DNA of 33,488 nucleotides from Nitriliruptoraceae bacterium (GCA_003558435.1 PWLR01000081.1:1-33488), one strand, 5' to 3'. Counted from the stretch's first letter, positions 1 through 8,607 are shown. A program made the numbers and translations. The notes: generated from the letters alone by a model not told the origin.

Positions 1-2428
1 CCCCGCCATAGCCGCTGTCGTACCCCGGGTCGGTCTCGAGCAGCCGCAGCACGATCCCGTCGTCGGCCCACATGATCTCCGGGTCGTAGCCCGACGCGGT
101 CAGCCGGCGTTCGATCGCCATCGCCCACGGCGCGTGGACCTGTGCGCCGAACGGCGAGAGGATGCACACCCGCCAGTCGCCGAGTTCGTCGCGGAAGCGC
201 TCCACGACCACGGTCCGGTCGTCGGGCAGTGCACCGCTGACCTCCAGCTGCTCCTCGAGGTAGGCGACCAGGTTGGAGGCCGCCCACGCATCCAGGTCGT
301 GGTCCACCTGCAGACGTGCCACCTCGGCGTCGCGATCCTCCTCCGCGGCCGTGCGCACCTCGCGGTGGAAGGCGCCGATCGCCTTGCCGAGCTCGTAGGG
401 GCGGCCGGGGCCGTCGCCGTGCCAGAAGGGGAGCTTGCCGGGTTCGCCGGGGGCGGGGGTGACCACGACGCGTTCGTGGGTGATGTCCTCGATCCGCCAC
501 GTCGAGGCGCCCAGCACGAAGGTCTCGCCGGGGCGGGACTCGTGGACCATCTCCTCGTCGAGTTCGCCGACCCGGGCGCCGTCGGGCAGGAACACCCCGA
601 ACAACCCGCGGTCGGGGATCGTGCCCGGGTTGGTCACAGCCAGGCGCTGCGCGCCGGCGCGGGCGCGGACGGTGTGCAGCGTGCGGTCCCACACGATCCT
701 CGGTCGGAGCCCGGCGAACTCCTCCGAGGGGTAGCGCCCGGCGAGCAGGTCGAGCACGGCGTGGAAGACCTCGTCGGACAGTTCGTGGAACGGTGCGCTG
801 CGTCGGATCGTGTCCGCCAGGTCCTCGACCGACCACTCGTCCATCGCGGCCATGGCGACCACGTGCTGGGCCAGGACGTCGAGGGGGTTGCGTGGGTAGC
901 GGGTCGCCTCGATCAGCCCGGCGTGCATGCGCTGGACCACGACGGCGATCTCCACCAGGTCGCCGCGGTACTTCGGGAACAGCGCCCCGCGCGAGGGTTG
1001 GCCGACCTGGTGCCCGGCGCGGCCGATGCGCTGCAGGCCGCGGCTGACCGAGCCGGGGGAGGAGACCTGCACCACCAGGTCGACCGCGCCCATGTCGATG
1101 CCGAGCTCCAGCGACGAGGTCGCGACCAGTCCGCGCAGCTTGCCGGACTTGAGCTCGTCCTCGATCTGCAGCCGGCGTTCGCGGGACAGGGAACCGTGGT
1201 GGGCCTTGACCAGTTCCTGCGGCGGTTCGTCGGCGCGCTCCTCGAGGGCGGCCTCCAGTTCGCTGCCGGTGAGGCCCTCCTGGCGGAGCGCCTGCTCGCG
1301 TTCGTCGTGGGCGTGCAGCTCGTTGAGTTTGGCCGCCAGGCGTTCGGCCAGGCGCCGGGCGTTGACGAAGATGAGCGTGGATCGGTGCTGCAGGATCAGC
1401 TCCAGCAGGCGCGGGTGGACCGCGGGCCAGATCGATCGGCGGGAGGGCCCGGCCGCCGCGGCACCCGACATCGTCTCCGGGTCGCGACCAACCTCGATCT
1501 CCTGGCCGAGCTCCTTCATGTCCTCGACCGGGACCACGACCTGTAGCTGGAGTTCCTTGCGCAGTCCCGCGTCGACGATGGTGACCGGGCGAGGGCCCTG
1601 GTGGTCGAAGCCGGCCAGGAAGCGGGCGATCTCCTCGAGCGGTCGCTGCGTCGCGGACAGCGCGATGCGCTGTGGGGCGCGCTTCGCCGGCACCGCCGGT
1701 TCCCCCGGTGGCGTGGGCGAGGTCGCCGAGCCACCGGCGGAACCGCCCACGGAACCGCTCACGGACCCGGCGTCCGCGGCGGCGGCGCGCCCGGCGGCCT
1801 CGGCGTCCCGTCGTTCGCCGTGCAGGACCTCGTGCTCGAGGCGTTCGAGGGTGAGCGCGAGGTGGCTGCCGCGCTTGGTCGGGGCCATGGCATGGATCTC
1901 GTCGACGATCACCGCCTCGACGTTGCGGAGCGTCTCGCGAGCCTTCGAGGTCAACAGCAGGTAGAGGGATTCCGGTGTCGTGATCAACACGTCCGGGGGC
2001 TTGCGCTTCATGCGTTCGCGCTCGCTGGCCGGCGTGTCGCCGGTGCGCACGCCGACCTCGGGTCGGTGCACCTCGATGCCCAGTCGCTCGCCGGCCAGGC
2101 GGATGCCCTCGAGCGGGGCGCGCAGGTTGCGGTCGACGTCCACGGCCAGGGCGCGCAACGGCGAGACGTAGATCACACGCAGTCGCTGCTTGGGGTCCTC
2201 GGGTGGCGGCGTCGAGGTGAGCCGGTCGAGCGCCCACAGGAACGCGGTCAGGGTCTTGCCGGAGCCGGTGGGCGCGAGGATCAGGGTGTGCTGGCCGTCG
2301 GCGATCGCGGGCCAGCCTTGCGCCTGGGCGGTCGTCGGCTCCGCGAACGTGGTCCGGAACCATTCGCGCACGGGCAGGGAGAAGCGCCCGAGCACCTCGT
2401 CGGAGAGGTCGGGCGGCACGTCGGTCAT
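1..2428 (-). CDS. lhr: Lhr-type ATP-dependent helicase, C-terminus beyond the window
   Basis: Superfamily 2 DNA/RNA helicase of the Lhr family, a large cytoplasmic helicase linked to DNA repair. The reading frame is open from ATG at 2428 to the window edge, giving 809 codons; Lhr proteins often reach about 1,500 residues, so the C-terminal part is missing. Visible motifs are Walker A APTGSGKT (52-59), TPES (151-154), DEIH (176-179), SAT (258-260), LIFVNARRLAERLA starting the second RecA domain, TSSLELGID, and the motif VI region QRIGRAGHQ. Between DEIH and SAT lies an insertion of about 40 residues rich in Gly, Ser and Ala (about 209-250). It is encoded partly by a palindromic repeat found elsewhere in the window and looks like an acquired linker. 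Family assignment is firm; the exact Lhr subclass cannot be fixed without the C-terminus. Confidence 0.93.
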   Translation of the reverse strand, partial: MTDVPPDLSDEVLGRFSLPVREWFRTTFAEPTTAQAQGWPAIADGQHTLILAPTGSGKTLTAFLWALDRLTSTPPPEDPKQRLRVIYVSPLRALAVDVDRNLRAPLEGIRLAGERLGIEVHRPEVGVRTGDTPASERERMKRKPPDVLITTPESLYLLLTSKARETLRNVEAVIVDEIHAMAPTKRGSHLALTLERLEHEVLHGERRDAEAAGRAAAADAGSVSGSVGGSAGGSATSPTPPGEPAVPAKRAPQRIALSATQRPLEEIARFLAGFDHQGPRPVTIVDAGLRKELQLQVVVPVEDMKELGQEIEVGRDPETMSGAAAAGPSRRSIWPAVHPRLLELILQHRSTLIFVNARRLAERLAAKLNELHAHDEREQALRQEGLTGSELEAALEERADEPPQELVKAHHGSLSRERRLQIEDELKSGKLRGLVATSSLELGIDMGAVDLVVQVSSPGSVSRGLQRIGRAGHQVGQPSRGALFPKYRGDLVEIAVVVQRMHAGLIEATRYPRNPLDVLAQHVVAMAAMDEWSVEDLADTIRRSAPFHELSDEVFHAVLDLLAGRYPSEEFAGLRPRIVWDRTLHTVRARAGAQRLAVTNPGTIPDRGLFGVFLPDGARVGELDEEMVHESRPGETFVLGASTWRIEDITHERVVVTPAPGEPGKLPFWHGDGPGRPYELGKAIGAFHREVRTAAEEDRDAEVARLQVDHDLDAWAASNLVAYLEEQLEVSGALPDDRTVVVERFRDELGDWRVCILSPFGAQVHAPWAMAIERRLTASGYDPEIMWADDGIVLRLLETDPGYDSGYGG
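1713..1752. repeat. Dispersed palindromic repeat, copy A, inside lhr
   Basis: Imperfect inverted repeat with arms beginning GTGGGCGAGGTCGCCG and ending CGGCGGAACCGCCCACGG. It matches four intergenic copies at 2506, 6095, 7091 and 8682. Read in the lhr frame it encodes part of a Gly/Ser-rich insertion (about residues 226-238) and does not break the frame. Confidence 0.7.
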
Positions 2429-2505
2429 GCGCCGATCACCTGGTTGGCCATGACCGGCGACGGTACCCGCGGTCAACGACCTCGAACGTCGGCCGCGCGG
2501 CGACG

Positions 2506-2542
2506 TGGGCGGTGTCGCCGTGGACCCGGCGCGACCGACCAC
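2506..2542. repeat. Dispersed palindromic repeat, copy B
   Basis: Left arm GTGGGCGGTGTCGCCG, right arm CGGCGCGACCGACCACG, short spacer. It lies between lhr and the end of the GAF regulator gene and runs directly into a 12-bp tandem array. Confidence 0.7.
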
Positions 2543-2602
2543 GCGACCGCCGGCGCGACCGCCCGCGCGACCGCCCGCGCGACCGACCACGCGACCGACG
2601 AA
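2531..2602. repeat. 12-bp tandem repeat array, six units
   Basis: Six consecutive 12-bp units of the form GCGACCGMCCRC, at 2531, 2543, 2555, 2567, 2579 and 2591; the last is partly degenerate. The first unit is also the right arm of palindrome copy B. The array stops two bases before the stop codon (2604-2606, minus strand) of the GAF regulator gene, so it occupies that gene's immediate 3' side. Confidence 0.85.
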
Positions 2603-2603
2603 G

Positions 2604-3968
2604 TCAGGCGTCCCACTCCGCCTGGATCGCGCTCCGGCGTGCCCGGGCCAGCGGGCGGCGGGGATCGTCCGCCCCGGCATGTCGCAGGAAGCGTTCCACG
2701 GCCGCGAGGTCGTCCCGCCCGGTGGGGGTGTCCAACCAGCGCCACAGCTCGTCGGGGCCGCCGCGCATCGCCACGGCTCGCACCGCGAGATCGAGCTCGG
2801 CGCGCGCTGCCCGGATGGCGGGCACCTCGGAGGCCTCCAGCAGCGGGCCCGGGTACATCGCCAGCGCCGTGCGGCCCTCACCGCCGACCAGCAGCCGCCG
2901 GACGAGTTGCACGTCGACGGTCACCCCGTCGGCCAGCCTGTAGGGGCGGGTCTCGACCAGGCCGGGCAACGAGACCCGCAGCCGTGACAGCAGGGCCCGG
3001 GTCGTGACCGGGTTGCCGGCATCACCGTAGAGGTGGACGGTGAGCTGCTCGGCGGTCAGGCCGGCGGGGTGCAACGCGAGCAATGCGAGGACCTCGGCCT
3101 GGCGCGAGCTGAGTCGGCAGGAACCTCGGCCGCGCAGATCGACCGCCGGCTCGTGGCTGGCCAGCAACCGCAGCCGGGCCGGTTCGGGTGGGGCGGCCAC
3201 GGCCGGGCGGTAGCGCCGCCGACGGTCATCGACGGCTTCGCGTCGCGCTGCCGCCACCTCGGCGCGGTGGCGCAGCGACTGCTCGGCCATCGCTGCGGCG
3301 GCCATGACCAACCCGAGGCTGTGGGGATGTGCGGTGCGTTGCGGTCCGCTCAGGTCGATGACCCCCACCAACTCGCCGTTGGTCGGATCATGGATCGGTG
3401 CCGCGGAACACCACCACGGGTGCTGTTCGGACAGGAAATGCTCGGCCGAGAAGATCTGCACGGCGTGGTCGATGGCCAGGGCCGTGCCGATGGCGTTGGT
3501 CCCCGCGCTCGACTCCAACCAACTCATCCCCGGCACGAAATCGATGGACCGGGCCTGCTCGAGGACCCGCTCGTGGCCTTCGATCCACAGCAGGCGCCCG
3601 GTGGCGTCACCGACCACCAGGATGTGCTCCGCATCGTCGGCCAACCCGGCGAGGCAGCCGCGCAGATCCGGCAGGACCGCAGCCAACGGCGAGGTCTCAC
3701 GGGCCGCGGCGAGCCCGTCCTCGTCGAGCGCCCGCGTCGGTGCCAGCTCGTCGGGGGCGAGCCCCTCACCGAGCATGCGCGACCAGGATTCGGCCACCAC
3801 CGAGCGCACGCCCCGAGGCCGGCCGAGTCCGAAGCTGGTGTCCCATCGGCGACGGAGTTCGGTCGCGTGGGCGCGCAGGTCGGTGGCCGTTCCGATGGCG
3901 ACGAACTCGTCACGCACGCGTGTGGTCAGCCGGTCCGTTGCGTCTGGGCCGGCCGCTCTCCCGCCCAC
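2604..3968 (-). CDS. GAF-domain transcriptional regulator with C-terminal winged helix
   Basis: Probable one-component activator resembling the N-terminal half of AcoR-type regulators. The GAF domain covers roughly residues 55-230, with the characteristic stretches GTNAIGTAL and EHFLSEQHPWWCSAAPI. The C-terminal part (about 280-380) starts SSRQAEVLALLALHPAG and looks like a winged-helix domain. I see no AAA+ sigma-54 activation domain, so it should not depend on sigma-54. The frame is open back to 4181, but that would overlap the divergent monooxygenase gene and encode an unlikely low-complexity leader. GTG at 3968, preceded by GGTGAG, is the best start; GTG at 3917 is the alternative. The gene diverges from the flavin monooxygenase across about 180 bp, so it most likely controls that gene. 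The effector is unknown. Confidence 0.8.
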   Translation of the reverse strand: MGGRAAGPDATDRLTTRVRDEFVAIGTATDLRAHATELRRRWDTSFGLGRPRGVRSVVAESWSRMLGEGLAPDELAPTRALDEDGLAAARETSPLAAVLPDLRGCLAGLADDAEHILVVGDATGRLLWIEGHERVLEQARSIDFVPGMSWLESSAGTNAIGTALAIDHAVQIFSAEHFLSEQHPWWCSAAPIHDPTNGELVGVIDLSGPQRTAHPHSLGLVMAAAAMAEQSLRHRAEVAAARREAVDDRRRRYRPAVAAPPEPARLRLLASHEPAVDLRGRGSCRLSSRQAEVLALLALHPAGLTAEQLTVHLYGDAGNPVTTRALLSRLRVSLPGLVETRPYRLADGVTVDVQLVRRLLVGGEGRTALAMYPGPLLEASEVPAIRAARAELDLAVRAVAMRGGPDELWRWLDTPTGRDDLAAVERFLRHAGADDPRRPLARARRSAIQAEWDA

Positions 3969-4024
3969 ATACTCACCGGCGATCGCGGTCCCGTCAACGT
4001 GGTGTGCGCGGTCCCTGGTCGCAT

Positions 4025-4043
4025 GATGCAACCTCGATGCAAC
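4025..4043. promoter_or_regulatory. Direct repeat in the regulator/monooxygenase divergent region
   Basis: GATGCAAC occurs at 4025-4032 and again at 4036-4043. The 11-bp period places both copies on the same face of the helix, as for a dimeric activator site. It lies between the divergent regulator and monooxygenase starts. Function is inferred from position only. Confidence 0.35.
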
Positions 4044-4152
4044 GGGGCAGGACGTAGTGTCCCCGCGGAGATCATCGAGGTGGTGGCTGGGAGGCCGCCA
4101 TGGTGGGTGGGAGCCTGCCGCCTCGTGCCATCGAGGGAGAGGGAAACGCCGC

Positions 4153-5967
4153 ATGAGCAGCGACACGGCCACGTCGACCACGCAGACCGCGAACGACCGG
4201 ATCGACGGGTGGTTGGCCCGGTTCGATGCGGCCCTGTCGGCCGGCGACGTCGACGCGGCGATCGAGCTGTTCGGGCCGGACTGCTACTGGCGCGACTTCG
4301 TGTCGTTCACCTGGAACCTGCACACCGCGGAGGGCCCGGACCAGATCCGTGAGATGCTCGCCGACACCCTCGAGCGCACCGCGCCGGGTGACTGGAAGCG
4401 CGAGGGCGACGCCGACGAGGCCGACGGCATCACCGAGTCGTTCCTCACCTTCGAGACGGCGGTCGGGCGCGGGCGCGGGCACCTGCGGCTCAACGGCGAC
4501 ACCGCGTGGACGTTGCTGACCACCCTGCAGGAACTGGCCGGTTTCGAGGAGCGCACCGGCGCCGAACGCGACCGGGGGGTGCACCACGGGGTGGTGCGCG
4601 GCCGCGAGACCTGGAAGCAGGGCCTGGAGCGTGAGCGGGCGGAGCTGGGCTACGAGCGTGATCCCTACGTGGTGATCATCGGCGGGGGACAGGGCGGCAT
4701 CGCGCTGGCCGCCCGGCTGCGGCGGCTCGACGTACCGACCATCGTGCTCGAGAAGAACCCCAACCCCGGCGACTCGTGGCGCAACCGCTACGAGTCGCTG
4801 CACCTGCACGACCCGGTCTGGTACGACCACCTGCCCTATCTGCCGTTCCCCGACGACTGGCCGGTGTTCGCCTCCAAGGACAAGATCGGGGACTGGCTCG
4901 AGAGCTACACCAAGATCATGGAGCTCAACTACTGGACCTCCTCGTCCGTGCGGACCGCCAGCTACGACGAGGCGTCGCAGCGGTGGAGCGTGGAGGTCGA
5001 CCGCGACGGCGAGTCGGTCACCCTGCACCCCACGCAACTGGTGTTCGCCACCGGGATGTCCGCGGTCCCCAACGTCCCCGAGGTACCCGGCCAGGACGTG
5101 TTCCGCGGTGAGCAGCAGCATTCGTCGCAGCACCCCGGGCCGCATGCCTACAAGGGCAAGAAGGTCGTGGTCATCGGCTCGAACAACTCCGCGCACGACA
5201 TCTGCGCGGCGTTGTGGGAGCACGAGGCCGACGTCACCATGGTCCAGCGCAGCTCGACCCACATCGCACGGTCCGACTCGCTGATGGAACTCGCGCTCGG
5301 CGGGCTGTACTCCGAGGAGGCGCTCGCCGCCGGGGTCACCACCGACAAGGCCGACCTGATCTTCGCCTCCCTGCCCTACCGGATCCTGCCGGAGGTGCAG
5401 AAGCCGGTGTACGAGGAGATGGCCAAGCGCGACGCGGAGTTCTACGACGGGCTCGAGGCGGCCGGGTTCCAACTCGACTTCGGCGAGGACGACTCCGGGT
5501 TGTTCGTGAAGTACCTGCGCCGTGGGTCCGGCTACTACATCGACGTCGGCGCTTCGCAGCTGATCATCGATGGCGAGGTGAAGCTCGTCGGTGGCCAGAT
5601 CGACCATCTGACCGAGGACGCGGTCGTGCTGGCCGACGGCACCGAGCTGCCCGCCGACCTGGTCGTGTACGCGACCGGCTACTCGTCGATGAACGGCTGG
5701 GTCGCGAAGATGGTCAGCCAGGAGATGGCCGACAAGGTCGGCAAGGTCTGGGGGATGGGCTCCGATACGACCAAGGACCCCGGACCCTGGGAGGGTGAGC
5801 TGCGCAACATGTGGAAGCCCACCCAGCAGGACAACCTGTGGTTCCACGGCGGCAACCTGCACCAGTCCCGCCACTACTCGCAGTTCCTCGCCCTGCAGCT
5901 CAAGGCCCGGATGGAGGGCCTCGACACCCCCGTCCACGCCCTGGCGGAGGTCCACCACACCAGTTGA
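4153..5967 (+). CDS. SnoaL-like domain fused to flavin-containing monooxygenase
   Basis: NAD(P)H- and FAD-dependent monooxygenase of the FMO / Baeyer-Villiger type, 604 residues, cytoplasmic. Residues about 10-125 form an NTF2/SnoaL-like module (IDGWLARFDAALSAGDVDAA, then CYWRDFVSFTWN). The catalytic part follows: FAD-binding VVIIGGGQGGIALAARL near 173-189, an FMO-like segment FRGEQQHSSQH near 317, NAD(P)-binding VVVIGSNNSA (338-347), and the ATG-type motif VVYATGYSS near 504. ATG at 4153 follows a purine-rich GAGGGAGAGGGAAA stretch; the frame is open further upstream but without similarity. The enzyme diverges from a GAF regulator, which suggests substrate-induced expression. Related actinobacterial fusions exist. 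The substrate cannot be told from sequence; a ketone, amine or thioether is possible. Confidence 0.88.
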   Translation: MSSDTATSTTQTANDRIDGWLARFDAALSAGDVDAAIELFGPDCYWRDFVSFTWNLHTAEGPDQIREMLADTLERTAPGDWKREGDADEADGITESFLTFETAVGRGRGHLRLNGDTAWTLLTTLQELAGFEERTGAERDRGVHHGVVRGRETWKQGLERERAELGYERDPYVVIIGGGQGGIALAARLRRLDVPTIVLEKNPNPGDSWRNRYESLHLHDPVWYDHLPYLPFPDDWPVFASKDKIGDWLESYTKIMELNYWTSSSVRTASYDEASQRWSVEVDRDGESVTLHPTQLVFATGMSAVPNVPEVPGQDVFRGEQQHSSQHPGPHAYKGKKVVVIGSNNSAHDICAALWEHEADVTMVQRSSTHIARSDSLMELALGGLYSEEALAAGVTTDKADLIFASLPYRILPEVQKPVYEEMAKRDAEFYDGLEAAGFQLDFGEDDSGLFVKYLRRGSGYYIDVGASQLIIDGEVKLVGGQIDHLTEDAVVLADGTELPADLVVYATGYSSMNGWVAKMVSQEMADKVGKVWGMGSDTTKDPGPWEGELRNMWKPTQQDNLWFHGGNLHQSRHYSQFLALQLKARMEGLDTPVHALAEVHHTS

Positions 5968-5977
5968 GTTCCCACGT

Positions 5978-6025
5978 CCCCGGGCCGGCGACGGCGGACC
6001 CCCCGCCTCCGTCGCTGGTCCGGGG
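5978..6025 (+). terminator. Long GC hairpin after the monooxygenase gene
   Basis: Outer arms CCCCGG (5978-5983) and CCGGGG (6020-6025); inner arms GCGACGGCGG (5988-5997) and CCTCCGTCGC (6006-6015) with one mismatch. It starts 11 bases after the stop codon. There is no T-run, as is common in high-GC actinobacteria. Confidence 0.5.
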
Positions 6026-6094
6026 ATCCCGCGGCCGCCCCTGTCGGCCGCTCCCGTCGGCCGCCCGCCGCCTCCGGGGGCCGGCCCGGTTGCC

Positions 6095-6130
6095 TGGGCG
6101 GTTGCGCCGGTGAGCCGGCGAACCTGCCCA
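6095..6130. repeat. Dispersed palindromic repeat, copy C
   Basis: Arms TGGGCGGTTGCGCCGG and CCGGCGAACCTGCCCA around a 4-base spacer. It lies in the roughly 320-bp gap between the monooxygenase and the DUF559-type pseudogene. Confidence 0.7.
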
Positions 6131-6158
6131 CATCCCTCCGCTCTCGCCCCGGCCCCCC

Positions 6159-6210
6159 GACCCGGGCCCGGGCCCGACCCCGGGCCCGACCCCGGGCCCG
6201 ACCCCGGCCC
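6159..6210. repeat. 12-bp tandem repeat array
   Basis: Three perfect GGCCCGACCCCG units (6171, 6183, 6195) with a degenerate unit before and a partial unit after. It lies 29 bp after palindrome copy C and has the same 12-bp period as the array at 2531, though the unit differs. The rest of the gap (5968-6287) holds only the hairpin and these repeats. Confidence 0.8.
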
Positions 6211-6287
6211 TCTGCACGTGGAGGGTCGTCCACAGCTCGGGCGGGACCCGACAGGCCGTTCGCGGTCCGGTGGCCCCTGCTGTGGTC

Positions 6288-7075
6288 ATGGGATCAAAGG
6301 AGAAGGTCTGGCGCGAGGCCTTCGCGCTCGGTCGCACGCAGCACGGACCGGTCGCACGCCGCCAGGTCTGGGCCTCGGGCCACACGCCACGGTGTCGGGT
6401 CGGTCGGCGCTGCATCTCGCCGGGGTCATCGACGACCCGCCGCTCCGCCCGATCATCCTGCTGCCCGCCGCCAACCGGTCATGCGCGCTCACCGGGATGC
6501 GGATCACCCGCAGCCGGACGCTGTCGGATGCCCACCGCGAGCGGGTCGGGGGCATATGGGTCGCGACCGTTCCGCGAGCACTGCTGGATGCCGCGGCGAC
6601 CGCGAGTCGGGATCGCCACCGGGCATGGCTGATCGACGCCCGCCAGCGCCGGCTGGTGACCGTCGCCCAGGTCGCCGCCCTCGCCGAGGCCTATCCGTCG
6701 ACGCCGGGCCGCGGCCGCCTGTTGCAGGCATGCGCCGATGTCGAGGACAGCGGCGCGGACTTCGTGCTGGTCGAGCAGGTCGAGTCGCGTCTGCGCGCCG
6801 CGGGGTTCCACCTCGACGTCCCTCCGCGGACGGTGGCGACACCCGGCCGCGTCCTGCATCCGGACCTGACGCTCCGCGGGGTACCGGTCGGGATCGAGGC
6901 CGATGGGTTCGGCACGCACAGCTCCCGGCGCGCGCTCGACCTCGATCATCGCGAACACCACGCGTACGCGCTCGTCGGGTGGTTGATGCTCCGGGTCGGG
7001 TGGACCCGCCTGGGCGACGACTGGGAGGGCTTCGTCGTCGAACGGCGCGAGGCCATCCGACGGGTCCCGGAATGA
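6288..7075 (+). pseudogene. Frameshifted DUF559-type endonuclease-like gene
   Basis: Resembles a large actinobacterial family with an N-terminal winged-helix module like that of AbiEi antitoxins and a C-terminal DUF559 / very-short-patch-repair-like nuclease fold. The N-terminal part reads from ATG at 6288 (AFALGRTQHGPVARRQVWASG). The rest reads in a different frame from about 6400 (HLAGVIDDPPLRPIILL, MRITRSRTL, then VGIEADGFGTHSSRRALDLD and LMLRVGWTRLGDDWEGFVVE) to the stop at 7073-7075. About 40 residues usually found between the two modules are absent at the frame change, so a deletion plus frameshift is likely. A shorter product from ATG 6497 remains possible. The domain name rests on remembered family patterns. 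Confidence 0.65.
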
Positions 7076-7090
7076 TCACCGGCCCGTTCC

Positions 7091-7129
7091 GTGGGCAGCT
7101 TCGCCGCCGGGCCGGCGCGACCGCCCACG
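7091..7129. repeat. Dispersed palindromic repeat, copy D
   Basis: Arms GTGGGCAGCTTCGCCG and CGGCGCGACCGCCCACG. It lies between the DUF559-type pseudogene and the photolyase gene. Confidence 0.7.
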
Positions 7130-7233
7130 CAACGCCGCCAGCCGGGGCACCGGCCGTTCGAGAGCGGTCCGCGGCGTGAGGTCGGTCCGTACCGTGTGGA
7201 TCGCCACTCGTCCGCCGCCAGGAGCCCGTCCTC

Positions 7234-8607
7234 GTGTCCACCGCCGTCGTGCTGTTCACCCGGGACCTGCGCGTCCACGACCAGCCTGCACTGCTCGCCG
7301 CCTGCCGGGACGCCGATCGGGTCGTGCCCCTGTTCGTGTTCGACGACGCGATCTTCGCGTCCCGATATGCCGCCCCCAACCGGGTCAGCTACCTGCTCGA
7401 CGCCGTCAGCGAACTGCGCGACGCCCTGCGCGAGCGCGGTGGCGAGCTGCTCGTGCGTCGTGGCGAGCTGATCGACCAGGTCAAGGAGGTCGTCGTCGAG
7501 GTGGCGGCGGACTCGCTCCACCTCGCTGCGGACGTCAGCGCGTTCGCCCACCGGCGCGACCTGGCGCTGCGGGCGATGGCGCGAGAGAACCTGGGCGGCC
7601 GGCTGACCGTGCACGCCCATGAGGGCATCACCCTGGTCCCACCCGGTGACGTCACGCCGACCGGTGGCGATCACTTCAAGGTCTTCACCCCCTACTGGCG
7701 CAAGTGGCTCCAGGCGCCTCATCGCACGCCCGAGCCTGCTCCGGCCACCGTCCCGACGCCGTCCGATCTGTTCGCCGGCGACATCCCCCAGCTCGGTGAG
7801 CTCGTCGACGGCACGCCCGCTCCCGAGCTGCGTCCCGGAGGCGAGGCTCAGGCCCACCGTCGGCTCGACTGGTGGTTCGACGGGCCGATCGAGGACTACG
7901 GCGATGCTCGGAACCATCTCGCCGGCGACGGCACCTCCAAGCTGTCGGCCGACCTGCACTTCGGGTGCCTCTCCGTGGCACAGCTCGCCGACCGGGTCGA
8001 CCGGGGACGTGACGGCCACGAGACGTTCCTCCAGGAGCTGTGCTGGCGCGATTTCAACCACCAGATGCTGGCCGCCCGCCAGGACCTGCCCCACACCGAC
8101 ATCCGCACCCAGGGCGACCGGTGGCTCGACGACGAGGACGCGCTGCAGGCCTGGAAGGACGGGATGACCGGCTACCCGGTCGTCGATGCGGGCATGCGCC
8201 AGTTGCAGCGGGAGGGGTGGATGCACAACCGGGCGCGGATGATCGTCGCCTCGTTCTTGACCAAGCACCTGTATGTGGACTGGCGCGCAGGGGCCTGGCA
8301 CTTCATGGACCACCTCGTCGACGGTGACCTCGCCAACAACTTCGGGCAGTGGCAATGGACGGCCGGGACGGGCACCGATTCGCGGCCGAACCGGATGTTC
8401 AACCCGGTCACCCAGGGCCAGCGCTACGACCCGGAGGGCATCTACGTCCGTCGCTACGTCGAGGAACTGGCCGAGGTCGACGACGCGCACCTGCACGCCC
8501 CGTGGGAGGCGGATGGGTCACTGTTCGCCAGCAGCGACGCCTACCCCGCACCGATCGTCGACCACCGCGAGGCGCGTGACCGCTTCCTCACCGCCCGGGG
8601 CAAGTGA
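7234..8607 (+). CDS. phr: Deoxyribodipyrimidine photolyase
   Basis: Light-dependent repair of UV-induced pyrimidine dimers by an FAD enzyme, 457 residues, cytoplasmic. The N-terminal antenna-binding Rossmann domain starts VVLFTRDLRVHDQPAL. The C-terminal FAD-binding domain shows ELCWRDFNHQML, GYPVVDAGMRQLQREGWMHN, RARMIVASFLTKHL, then LANNFGQWQWTAGTGTD and FNPVTQGQRYDP, the standard class I signature. Start is GTG at 7234, with AGGAG at 7220-7224. Length fits the family. A (6-4) photolyase or cryptochrome is a less likely alternative, since the closest pattern I know is the class I CPD type. A palindromic repeat sits on each side of the gene (7091 and 8682). Confidence 0.93.
   Translation: MSTAVVLFTRDLRVHDQPALLAACRDADRVVPLFVFDDAIFASRYAAPNRVSYLLDAVSELRDALRERGGELLVRRGELIDQVKEVVVEVAADSLHLAADVSAFAHRRDLALRAMARENLGGRLTVHAHEGITLVPPGDVTPTGGDHFKVFTPYWRKWLQAPHRTPEPAPATVPTPSDLFAGDIPQLGELVDGTPAPELRPGGEAQAHRRLDWWFDGPIEDYGDARNHLAGDGTSKLSADLHFGCLSVAQLADRVDRGRDGHETFLQELCWRDFNHQMLAARQDLPHTDIRTQGDRWLDDEDALQAWKDGMTGYPVVDAGMRQLQREGWMHNRARMIVASFLTKHLYVDWRAGAWHFMDHLVDGDLANNFGQWQWTAGTGTDSRPNRMFNPVTQGQRYDPEGIYVRRYVEELAEVDDAHLHAPWEADGSLFASSDAYPAPIVDHREARDRFLTARGK

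Noticed and set aside
134-1546. Long plus-strand reading frame of 470 codons
   Set aside because: It is antisense to the Lhr helicase, whose motifs are unmistakable on the minus strand; its translation has no recognisable domain.
2460-2610. CRISPR-like array from the 12-bp repeats
   Set aside because: Units are contiguous with no spacers, and there are no cas genes nearby.
4072-5958. Minus-strand frame of 628 codons opposite the monooxygenase
   Set aside because: It covers the FMO gene in full and its composition (Val/Leu/Gly/His-rich, no motifs) is that of an antisense GC-rich shadow.
6946-8496. Minus-strand frame of 516 codons opposite the photolyase
   Set aside because: It lies on the opposite strand of a clear photolyase and has no domain pattern.
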